A stretch of DNA of 64,000 bases from NCBI GenBank assembly GCA_000818945.1, contig KN805386.1, positions 613,509-677,508 of the forward strand, in the 5' to 3' direction. The notes under the pieces were generated by a model, which made no database searches, was not told where the DNA came from, and worked only from the letters and a program-made list of their open reading frames with translations. The first letter of the stretch is position 1; every line of letters starts with the position of its first letter. The translations under genes were made by a program, and so were the position numbers. This stretch comes from Schizochytrium sp. CCTCC M209059. Lineage: Eukaryota; Sar; Bigyra; Thraustochytrida; Thraustochytriidae. Below, piece after piece: positions 9,911-17,772 of this stretch.

Positions 9911-9982
9911 TGCTCGCGGGCGGAATTGAACCACCGACCATTCGCTTACTAAACGAACACTCTGCCACTGAGCTACGCGGGC
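9911..9982 (-). tRNA. tRNA-Thr(AGU), copy 1
   Basis: The minus strand folds as a 72-nt intronless tRNA including discriminator A: acceptor GCCCGCG/CGCGAGC (one C-A mismatch), D arm, anticodon loop UUAGUAA with anticodon AGU (Thr), and T arm GGUGG-UUCAAUU-CCGCC. Box A (TAGCTCAGTGG) and box B (GGTTCAATTCC) are intact. T-runs just downstream (9892-9909) fit Pol III termination. Its D arm reads GGCAGAGT. Confidence 0.95.
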
Positions 9983-10080
9983 TATTTCCTTGCTGTTGAT
10001 GGGAAGTTGTCTCGCAACTAAGTCAGAGCCACACGCTGTAGGATTTGAAAAAAAAAACAGAGAAAAAGGAAAAAAATAAA
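9983..10080. repeat. Spacer A, first copy
   Basis: This 98-bp spacer between tRNA copies 1 and 2 recurs unchanged, as far as I can read, at 10881-10978 between copies 4 and 5. It ends in A-rich sequence that serves as the Pol III terminator of the tRNA upstream of it on the minus strand. Confidence 0.9.
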
Positions 10081-10152
10081 TGCTCGCGGGCGGAATTGAA
10101 CCACCGACCATTCGCTTACTAAACGAACACTCTGCCACTGAGCTACGCGGGC
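10081..10152 (-). tRNA. tRNA-Thr(AGU), copy 2
   Basis: Same sequence as copy 1, with the GGCAGAGT D-arm variant. Box A and box B are intact and a T-run terminator lies at about 10067-10080. It lies 170 bp from copy 1. Confidence 0.95.
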
Positions 10153-10444
10153 TATTTCCTTTTGTTGTTGCTGAGCATCGGCATGGTCATAGAAGAGAAG
10201 ACTGCGCAGCGAATTGGAGCAGTACGAGGGGAAAAAATTGAAAACTGGAATCGGGAGCTTGATCTCAGCCAGCCATGGCAGCTTGAGCGGACGTTTGACT
10301 TGTAATTCGTTCACAAAATATAGTTTGCGTTGTCGTCGACCTCTTCCATACAACATGCGTATTTCCTGTGAAAACTAAACGGGAAAGGAAGATCATCAAT
10401 GGATGCAGTGGGGAAAAAAAATTAGAAAATAGGCCAAAAAAAGT

Positions 10445-10516
10445 TGCTCGCGGGCGGAATTGAACCACCGACCATTCGCTTACTAAACGAACACTCTACC
10501 ACTGAGCTACGCGGGC
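10445..10516 (-). tRNA. tRNA-Thr(AGU), copy 3
   Basis: As copy 1 but with the GGTAGAGT D-arm variant (one C-to-T change). Anticodon AGU and both promoter boxes are intact. A T-run lies directly downstream in spacer B. Confidence 0.95.
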
Positions 10517-10808
10517 TATTTCCTTTTGTTGTTGCTGAGCATCGGCATGGTCATAGAAGAGAAGACTGCGCAGCGAATTGGAGCAGTACGAGGGGAAAAA
10601 ATTGAAAACTGGAATCGGGAGCTTGATCTCAGCCAGCCATGGCAGCTTGAGCGGACGTTTGACTTGTAATTCGTTCACAAAATATAGTTTGCGTTGTCGT
10701 CGACCTCTTCCATACAACATGCGTATTTCCTGTGAAAACTAAACGGGAAAGGAAGATCATCAATGGATGCAGTGGGGAAAAAAAATTAGAAAATAGGCCA
10801 AAAAAAGT

Positions 10809-10880
10809 TGCTCGCGGGCGGAATTGAACCACCGACCATTCGCTTACTAAACGAACACTCTGCCACTGAGCTACGCGGGC
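10809..10880 (-). tRNA. tRNA-Thr(AGU), copy 4
   Basis: Carries the GGCAGAGT variant of copies 1 and 2. Intact internal promoters; downstream T-run in the second copy of spacer B. Confidence 0.95.
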
Positions 10881-10978
10881 TATTTCCTTGCTGTTGATGG
10901 GAAGTTGTCTCGCAACTAAGTCAGAGCCACACGCTGTAGGATTTGAAAAAAAAAACAGAGAAAAAGGAAAAAAATAAA
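10881..10978. repeat. Spacer A, second copy
   Basis: This repeats 9983-10080, so the cluster reads tRNA-A-tRNA-B-tRNA-B-tRNA-A-tRNA with all parts in the same orientation. Confidence 0.9.
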
Positions 10979-11050
10979 TGCTCGCGGGCGGAATTGAACC
11001 ACCGACCATTCGCTTACTAAACGAACACTCTACCACTGAGCTACGCGGGC
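10979..11050 (-). tRNA. tRNA-Thr(AGU), copy 5
   Basis: Carries the GGTAGAGT variant. Same fold and promoter boxes; the terminator is the T-run in spacer A. The flank on its 5' side differs from all other copies. Confidence 0.95.
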
Positions 11051-11605
11051 AGGCGCTTTTGCGCTTGTTGATAGTCCACTTCTCGCTGCCATTCATAAAA
11101 GAAACTTACTTTCTGAATTCCAATAGAGCGATTGATGAGGATGACGTACTAACACCATGCCCTGCGTTCATGTAAATTGTGGCTTAAAAAAGACAATATG
11201 GCCCAAGAAATGCTCGATGATCAATCTTGCCTCTAGCAAGATAGTTTGGGTGCATGCCAATCCCGATCTGGCCATTGCATGAATGGATGCAAAGCTAAGC
11301 TATTTGAGAAGATTCTCTTTTCTCCCTGTACGTACTAATTCCCTTGCTATGTATACAAAAGCAAAAACAAAAGCAAAAGCAAAAGCAAAAGCAAAAGCAA
11401 AAATTGAAAAGCAAAAGCCAAAATTGAAAACCAAAAGCAACGATTGAAGCATCAAAGTAATTCACCTGGTCTGTTATCTACCACCATGGGTTCCGTTTGT
11501 ACCGCGTGTACGTTCTTTTTTCGCGTCGCAGCTAAGACCACTGATCTGATCTCATTCATGTCTTCCGACAGAGAGGTTAAAAAAAATTAAAAAATAAAAA
11601 AAGCT
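11051..11605. other. Intergenic spacer with an (AAAAGC)n tract
   Basis: This unique sequence lies between tRNA copies 5 and 6. A degenerate A-rich hexanucleotide repeat (AAAAGC and relatives) runs from about 11358 to 11440. The A-rich end (11578-11603) provides the terminator of copy 6. No gene is visible. Confidence 0.7.
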
Positions 11606-11677
11606 TGCTCGCGGGCGGAATTGAACCACCGACCATTCGCTTACTAAACGAACACTCTACCACTGAGCTACGCGGGC
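11606..11677 (-). tRNA. tRNA-Thr(AGU), copy 6
   Basis: Carries the GGTAGAGT variant. It lies 556 bp from copy 5, outside the duplicated spacer blocks, and runs divergently from the Myb gene whose 5' region begins right next to it. T-runs are present downstream. Confidence 0.95.
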
Positions 11678-12105
11678 TCGCCTCCCTATTTCGGGTGTTG
11701 GGAATCGAGGTGTCCCCGGAACTTGTATACGTGCGTCTGCACATCCAGTCCACGCTCGATTTCGCCGGGACTCGGGCTCGATCGCGAAGAAGGCTCTCTG
11801 CGCGCGACCGCCCGACAAACAGACGCGCAGACACGAACAAACAGACGCGCGTCGAGGTCCCGACAGCGGCGCGGCGCGGCGCGGCGCGGCAGGCGGCCAC
11901 GCTCGCTCGCGCGGGGCCAGGAACCCGTGTCCTTCTCTCTCCAGGACCGAGGCGACGGCGGGCGAGCGCGGGCAGCACAGAGCGAACGAACAGAACCCTG
12001 GGTCCCGCGGCGTCGGAGCTGGGTCCGAGAGCGGCGAGCGAGCGCGCGTGCGTGCGTGCTTGCGTGCGTGCGTGCCTGTCTGCGCGGCGAGGCTTGACCG
12101 AGACA
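11678..12105. other. 5' region of the Myb gene
   Basis: GC-rich 428 bp with CG/GTGC-type low complexity (for example GCGTGCGTGC near 12050-12080). The Myb frame is open throughout, but no ATG in frame falls before 12106, so I regard it as promoter and 5' UTR. Confidence 0.55.
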
Positions 12106-12990
12106 ATGGTGGAGCCGCGCGAGCGCGGGGACTCGACGGACAGCGGCGGGTCGTGGGCGTTCGAAGCGCCCACGCCAGGCGGGTCGAGGTGCTCGACGCC
12201 CTCGGTGTTGGGTAAACGCACCCGCCGCGATGCCTGGACCGAGGACGAGGACGAGACCTTGCGCGAGCTCGTGGACCGCTACGTGGAGGGCAGCTGGAGC
12301 GAGGTGGCTACGCGTCTGCCTGGCCGCAGCGCCAAGCAATGCCGCGAGCGATGGAAGTTCAATCTGAGCCCCGACATCAACAAAGCGAGCTGGACCGCCG
12401 AGGAAGACGCGCTGCTGGTTCGTCTGCAGCAGACCGCGGGGAATCGCTGGGCTTTTATCGCGCGATCCTTTGATGGGCGCACCGAGAACGCCATCAAAAC
12501 TCGATTCCGAAGTTTGCAGCGCGCGGCGCGAAGAAAGTGGTCCTACGAAGAGGATTATTTACTGCTCGAGATGCGCACGCAGCGTGGTTGTCCCTGGGAC
12601 ACCATCGCGGCAGCCTTACCCAAACGCTCAAAGAATGGAGTAAAGATGCGCTACAAAGAGCTCATTTCTCGGCCGCCTCCTGTAGCTGTTTCGGCTCCAT
12701 TGCCCTCTGCAGCGCCTACTTTGTTGCAATCTTCCCTAGCACCTGCTGCGGTTTTGCCGCCTCAACACGGCGCGCAAGCACTTTCGACATTGTACCCTTC
12801 GCCAGTCGATCCACGTATCATGTGGGGGCCTTGCGGCTACGAACTCATGCCTTATTACGCAATGGGCGTGTCTCCCTTGGCCTCACCACGAAGCTCGTTT
12901 GCGCGGCCTGCATCTGTGCCGCAAAACCCGAGCAAGCACGAGGACGAAGTTCTTGCTGCTACTGCGCTTTTGAATCTATGTGCAGACTAG
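12106..12990 (+). CDS. Three-repeat Myb DNA-binding protein
   Basis: The 294-aa product contains three consecutive SANT/Myb repeats: R1 at ~42-92 (AWTEDEDETL, Trp-spaced, ending CRERWKFNL), R2 at ~93-142 (SWTAEEDALL, RTENAIKTRF) and R3 at ~143-190 (KWSYEEDYLL, KNGVKMRY). The R1-R2 pair matches the c-Myb DNA-binding core most closely (RSAKQCRERW, TENAIKTRF); R3 is more divergent. Acidic residues at the start of the first helices and the KQCRERW recognition helix are kept. The C-terminal ~100 residues are Pro/Ala/Ser-rich, a plausible regulatory tail. It is likely a nuclear transcription factor. The start is the first in-frame ATG. Targets are unknown. Confidence 0.88.
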   Translation: MVEPRERGDSTDSGGSWAFEAPTPGGSRCSTPSVLGKRTRRDAWTEDEDETLRELVDRYVEGSWSEVATRLPGRSAKQCRERWKFNLSPDINKASWTAEEDALLVRLQQTAGNRWAFIARSFDGRTENAIKTRFRSLQRAARRKWSYEEDYLLLEMRTQRGCPWDTIAAALPKRSKNGVKMRYKELISRPPPVAVSAPLPSAAPTLLQSSLAPAAVLPPQHGAQALSTLYPSPVDPRIMWGPCGYELMPYYAMGVSPLASPRSSFARPASVPQNPSKHEDEVLAATALLNLCAD

Positions 12991-13307
12991 GCCCAGTCAT
13001 GGGTCTTCTCTTTGCCTCATCATGTTTTCCCCCTTACCGTGAGGTCTCGTGGATTCTCATTTGCTGTGCGGTATCAGACAGGCTCACGCGTGCGCGCACA
13101 TTCATGTCTACATATAAATATAATGAGCAAACTAAATGCCACTTGGTTGGAGGGAAGTCTCTTGCCACGGTGCTCAGATCTAACATCAAAACCTTGCAAC
13201 TTAATTCCATTTATATCCTAAACTCGCAAGTTCAGGATTTGTCTTTTTGCCACGTTTCATGTGCCCATAAGCAAAGAGCTTCGCGAGGATTTTTTGGATC
13301 AACGAGA

Positions 13308-13339
<32 letters not shown>

Positions 13340-14106
13340 CAATCCAATTTTTATTTTCGTGCCGTGAAAGATAACAACCAGACAAGGACAATCTCTTCTC
13401 CTCCTCCTTCTTCTCCTCCTCCTCCTCGTCGTCCTCCTCGTCCTTCTCCTCCGACTGGGCCCAAAAAAAATTGTACACCATGCTACGCAATCCTCAGTTT
13501 TGAGCTTTACGCGATTTCATCAAGATTTTTCATCAAGATGCCTCGCCTGCCTGCGATTCGTGCCGCACCGACACAGCTCGCCTCGCCTTGACGCGCGTCG
13601 GTCGTCAAGACCCGGACGCCCTCGCTCCACGTCGCGCGCTCATCGTCTTCGTCTTCGTGTCAACGCGGATGTCCGACGCTGCCTGCATTCTCATCATGCC
13701 GGGGCCCAAATCGAGGGTAACCGCCTCGTCGCGTCGTTTCATCAACCGCCAATATGATCTCTCTATCTATCCATAGCTAGTATCCATCCGCCCTACCCCA
13801 CCCGTAGCCAGCGACTAACGTCTACGGTAGGATCCAGAGCGCCCCGGCAGGTTGCGAATCCAAGCTCTCGCCAGTCCGAAAAAGGCGGCTTGCTCGCGCA
13901 GAGCAAGCAAGCAAACAGCCAGCGAGCGAGCGAGCGCGCGGGAGCTCGGGTCGACGGCGCGGCGCGACTGCGCAGGAGGCGTCAGGTCGCAGCTTGCTCC
14001 GCTCCGGCCGCGCGCGCAGCCTGGAGAACCCCGTGTCGAGGCGGCAAGCCACGAGACCGCGCGTCCCACGCGAGGGAAGTTGCCCCGTCCGTCGTAGGCA
14101 GGCACA
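12991..14106. other. Intergenic region with pyrimidine microsatellites
   Basis: It holds the Myb 3' UTR and the 5' region of the carboxylase gene. A (TTTC)n run is at about 13306-13331 and a CTC/CTT-rich tract at 13393-13458. Frames over 13500-14100 look compositional. No gene is supported. Confidence 0.6.
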
Positions 14107-16305
14107 ATGAGGCGGTTCTTGCAGCGTCAGCTCTCGACGGCGGCGACGGCGACCGCGAATGGCGGCGCAGTCGCTAGCGAGTCAGCGCCCATGTTTGACA
14201 AGATTCTTGTCGCGAATCGCGGAGAAATCGCGTGCCGCGTCTTTCGTACGGCTAAGCGTCTCGGTGTGCGCACCGTGGCAGTCTACAGCGACGCCGACGC
14301 GAACGCGGAGCACGTCAAGCAGGCCGACGAGGCGTACCGTCTTGGTGGCGCGGCCGCGTCCGAAAGCTACCTCGTGGGCGAGAAAATCTGCGAGATTGCC
14401 AAAGCCTGCGGTGCTCAGGGCATCCACCCGGGATATGGCTTTCTTTCCGAGAATTCTGGCTTTGCCGAGCTGTGCGCCTCGAATGGACTCACCTTTATCG
14501 GCCCTCCCGCAAGCGCCATCGTGAGCATGGGCTCCAAGTCCGAGTCGAAAAACATCATGGAAGCTGCCAAGGTCCCCTGCACACCAGGTTACCATGGTGA
14601 GGACCAGACGCTCGAAACCCTTGTGGAAGCTGCCAAGAAGATAGGATTTCCTGTCATGCTCAAGGCCGTCATGGGCGGCGGTGGCAAGGGCATGCGCGTC
14701 GTCGAGCGCGAAGAGGACCTCGCCGAGAACATTGAGGCCTGTCAGCGCGAAGCGCTCGCATCCTTTGGCGACGAGCGTATTCTCATTGAAAAGTTTCTGC
14801 GCAAACCTCGTCACATTGAGCTTCAGGTCTTCGCCGACACCTTTGGCAATACTGTCCATCTGTATGAGCGCGACTGCTCCGTTCAACGGCGTCATCAAAA
14901 GGTGCTCGAGGAGGCCCCAGCTCCCGGCATGCCAGAGGCCCTTCGCGAAAAGATGGGTTCAGCCGCCGTCGCCGCAGCCAAGGCCGTCGGCTACGTGGGC
15001 GCTGGCACCGTCGAGTTCATGGTCGACGCCGATCAGGGTGAAATGACCGCAGACTCGCCGTTTTACTTTATGGAAATGAACACGCGTCTTCAAGTTGAGC
15101 ACCCCGTCACGGAAATGGTCACCAATGTCGATCTCGTGGAGTGGCAGCTTCGTGTCGCCAGCGGCCAGCCCTTGCCCGTCAAGGACCAGTCCGAGGTTCG
15201 TCTCGGCGGCCACTCTATTGAGGCACGCGTCTATGCAGAGAGTCCTGGCGCTGGGTTCTTGCCGGGATCGGGAAAAATCCGCCATCTCCGCGAGCCGCAG
15301 CTCACAGACCCGCGCCAGCTTCGCATCGAGACCGGAGTGAGCGAGGGCGACACTGTCTCTGTCTTTTACGATCCAATGATCAGCAAGGTCGTTGTCCACG
15401 GTCCAGATCGCCGTGCTGCGCTTCGCCAGCTCGACTTTGCCCTCAACCAGTACCGTGTTGTCGGTGTGCCCACCAACATTGAATTTCTTCTTTCATGCCT
15501 GCGTCACCAGGCTTTCCAGGATGGCGGTGTTGGCACGGATTTCATCGCCAAGTACCAGGATGAGCTTCTCGGCCAGCCTCCTGGCGTCGAAGCAGACGCG
15601 CGGGCGGCTGCACTTGCCGTTGCGGCTCGCGCACTCATGGCTGCGCCAACGGCATCCCCCGTTCCTCTTCCCTATGGCTTTCGTCTTTCGGGTCCCATGC
15701 AGCAGCGCATTGCCCTTGATCTCATCACGGATGATGGAAGCGCCGCGCGCCGCGTGGATGTCCTGGCGACCTCAGTCGAGACCGATCCGCGCCCAGACGC
15801 CTCGGAGATCGCTTTTAGCGTTTCTGTTTCGCCGACACTCGAGGCCGACGCTAACCCTGCAGAAGCAGAGGAACCCCGCGTCGTCGAAGTTCTGGCGGAT
15901 CCGCGCCAAGCGGGTCGCGAGGTGCTCTCCGTTACTGTCGACGGGCGCCCCACGCGCATTGCCCCGGTGATTGATCCCAAGACAGGCGACCTTTGCCTCT
16001 TTGACGCTTCTTCGGGCGTTGGCGCGCTGCCTCGTCTCTTGTACCGCGTTGCTACTGTCCCTCAGGCGCTTGGGCCCGAGGCTGCGGGTCTTGGCGGCGC
16101 CGTCAAGGCGCCCATGCCCGGCAAAATCATCAAGGTTCTTGTGTCCCCCGGCGACGAGGTCACCAAGGGCCAGACGCTCATTATCGCCGAGTCCATGAAG
16201 ATGGAGACTCAGCTCAAGGCCCCCGTCGATGGCACTGTTCAGGAGGTCAATGTTTCCGCCGGTGACTTTGTCAATGATGGTCACGTGCTCTGCGTCGTCG
16301 AGTAG
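14107..16305 (+). CDS. MCCC1: Methylcrotonyl-CoA carboxylase alpha (biotin-containing) subunit, mitochondrial
   Basis: The 732-aa product has the biotin carboxylase set: KILVANRGEIACRV N-domain at ~30, HPGYGFLSEN, ATP-grasp loop GGGGKGMR at 190-197, the ERDCSVQRRHQK strand and EMNTRLQVEHPVTE at 323-336. The carboxylase core ends near 480, followed by a linker and a C-terminal biotinyl domain with biotin-accepting Lys698. It carboxylates 3-methylcrotonyl-CoA in leucine breakdown in mitochondria, together with a beta subunit not in this window. The order, length and VTNVDLVEWQLRVASGQ region fit MCC alpha better than propionyl-CoA carboxylase alpha. The N-terminus (MRRFLQRQLSTAATATA) is a good mitochondrial presequence. 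The biotin motif reads ESMKM rather than the usual AMKM (Ser696). Confidence 0.88.
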   Translation: MRRFLQRQLSTAATATANGGAVASESAPMFDKILVANRGEIACRVFRTAKRLGVRTVAVYSDADANAEHVKQADEAYRLGGAAASESYLVGEKICEIAKACGAQGIHPGYGFLSENSGFAELCASNGLTFIGPPASAIVSMGSKSESKNIMEAAKVPCTPGYHGEDQTLETLVEAAKKIGFPVMLKAVMGGGGKGMRVVEREEDLAENIEACQREALASFGDERILIEKFLRKPRHIELQVFADTFGNTVHLYERDCSVQRRHQKVLEEAPAPGMPEALREKMGSAAVAAAKAVGYVGAGTVEFMVDADQGEMTADSPFYFMEMNTRLQVEHPVTEMVTNVDLVEWQLRVASGQPLPVKDQSEVRLGGHSIEARVYAESPGAGFLPGSGKIRHLREPQLTDPRQLRIETGVSEGDTVSVFYDPMISKVVVHGPDRRAALRQLDFALNQYRVVGVPTNIEFLLSCLRHQAFQDGGVGTDFIAKYQDELLGQPPGVEADARAAALAVAARALMAAPTASPVPLPYGFRLSGPMQQRIALDLITDDGSAARRVDVLATSVETDPRPDASEIAFSVSVSPTLEADANPAEAEEPRVVEVLADPRQAGREVLSVTVDGRPTRIAPVIDPKTGDLCLFDASSGVGALPRLLYRVATVPQALGPEAAGLGGAVKAPMPGKIIKVLVSPGDEVTKGQTLIIAESMKMETQLKAPVDGTVQEVNVSAGDFVNDGHVLCVVE

Positions 16306-16658
16306 ACAGAAGAAAAAAAAGAGCTGGGCTGGGCTCGGTTGGGTTACGTACAGAACAGTCTCTCTCTCTCTGTCTCTCTCTCTCTCTCTACTTTTCTCTT
16401 CTTTTCTTTTTCGTACCACCATCACCACTTCTTCAAAAACCCAATCTTTTTACTTATTTGGTGCATTGTACTTGGTAAAAGCCTCAAAGGAACTTGTGCA
16501 GGTATGTTGACCAAAAAGAGAATAATTACGAGTTACTTTTGCTGCTGCTTGTCTTGAGATGAAGTCTCGGAAAGTCCTCGGCTTGCCGTCGATAGGAACT
16601 GGACTGACTGCTCTCATGTTTCTGCTCAGACATAGGATCTGACGCCCAGGGTAAATTT
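16306..16658. other. Convergent intergenic region with (CT)n
   Basis: A CT-dinucleotide tract at about 16360-16390 follows the carboxylase stop. The rest is AT-richer UTR sequence shared with the convergent CMD gene. Nothing else is visible. Confidence 0.6.
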
Positions 16659-17168
16659 TTAGATCTGAAAAACATTGAGCGTCATTGCAACGAATGAATA
16701 ATACCCTGAGACGGCAACTGTCTCAACGATTTCCTTGTCAGTAAAGTATTTCTTCATGTCAGCGTAGGCCGCATCAGAGGCATGCTTGGTGCTGGCGACC
16801 TCGTGAGCGAACCTCTGCAGGGCAGCCTCGCGAGAGTCCCCTTCGAGTTGCTTTCCAGCATCAAGAACTTCAATAACATCCTCGGGAACGCCGGCTTTAC
16901 GCGCTTCCTCCACGTGAATATCCCATTCCAGCTTGCAGTTACACGCCCTCGCCGTGGTTAAGATGACAATTTCAGACTCGCGTAGCGGCAGGTCCGTCTC
17001 GTAGCGACAGATGCGCCCCAGCCCCTGGGCCGTTTGTGCGAGATCCGGGTTCGCCAGCCACGGGCCAAAGGGCCCGCGGGTCCCCGTCGTCCTTGTGCGC
17101 GCAATCTCGTCCAGGATTTCCTTTTGGCGCGCATCTGGCTCGGTAGGGCCCTTGAATCTCTCTGCCAT
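16659..17168 (-). CDS. Carboxymuconolactone decarboxylase (CMD)-family protein
   Basis: The 169-aa product is an all-helical CMD/AhpD-fold protein. It shows the family core: RESEIVILTTARAC followed by CKLEWDIHVEEARKAGV, the EW-x2-H motif seen in CMD proteins, then a helix with EIVETVAVSGYYSFVAMTLNVF. CMD-family enzymes act on lactones or as peroxide-handling proteins. Here only one Cys-x-Cys (ACNC) lies near the active site and not the CxxC of AhpD, so a peroxidase role is less likely. The start is the ATG at 17166-17168; the six residues upstream in frame need a GTG. It runs divergently from the CNNM gene. Its substrate is unknown. Confidence 0.8.
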   Translation of the reverse strand: MAERFKGPTEPDARQKEILDEIARTRTTGTRGPFGPWLANPDLAQTAQGLGRICRYETDLPLRESEIVILTTARACNCKLEWDIHVEEARKAGVPEDVIEVLDAGKQLEGDSREAALQRFAHEVASTKHASDAAYADMKKYFTDKEIVETVAVSGYYSFVAMTLNVFQI

Positions 17169-17772
17169 GGTCTCAAAATTCACGACGAATTCTTGCGTAA
17201 ACCCCTTGTGCAGGACCCCGCCGTCGTCGAAGGCGACCTCGTACGGCTACGTACAAAAGCGCAACCCAAAGGCTCAGGCTGGACCGGGCCAAGTCGGGCC
17301 TCGAAACCCCGGCCGGCCGTCAGGCCCAGCGCGAGACCCACCGAGACGGCTCTGCTGCGCTCGTCCGATCCGATATCCGATCCGATCCGATCCGATCCGC
17401 GTCGAGTCGCCTAGAACGGGCTTCAGGCGTCGCGTCGCGTCGCCTCGCGTCGCGTGAGTCTGGCGGCAGCGGCGGCGGTGGCTCGAGAGGAAGAAGATAT
17501 TCTGCCTCGGCTTGATTTCGCTGCTCTTTGCTCAGAAGATCGACTGACTCACGCCTGGGCGCCCAGACACAGGCGAGCAGTATACCTTTCCGGAGCTTGC
17601 GCGAGCGCGCGGGGGATCGAGCACAGCATCGAGCACAGCATCGAGGCTTCGGGGCGTACGCGGCGGAGGGGCCCGGACTTGACGAAGACGAGTGACCCTT
17701 TTTCGAGGCGCAGGTCTCACGTCTCACGTCGCTCACGTCTCACGCGCGCTCAACGCGAGGAAGAACGCCACC
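17169..17772. other. Divergent intergenic/promoter region
   Basis: 604 bp lie between the CMD (-) and CNNM (+) starts. It contains short tandem motifs: GATCC-type repeats at about 17365-17400 and CGTCG-type at about 17425-17455. A GGCTACGTACAA element lies 77 bp upstream of the CMD start. No gene is visible. Confidence 0.55.

Larger units (their letters stand above)
10153..10880. repeat. Tandem duplication of a 364-bp spacer B + tRNA unit
   Basis: 10153-10516 and 10517-10880 are two direct copies. Each is a 292-bp spacer followed by a tRNA-Thr gene. The spacers look identical by eye; the only difference I see is the tRNA D-arm base (T in the first copy, C in the second, coding strand). The spacer has no convincing gene: its frames are shared only because it is duplicated. 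Confidence 0.92.

Noticed and set aside
10018..10720. Duplicated minus-strand frames of 74-112 codons between tRNA genes.
   Set aside because: They are repeated only because spacer B is duplicated, run into tRNA genes and have no protein-like features.
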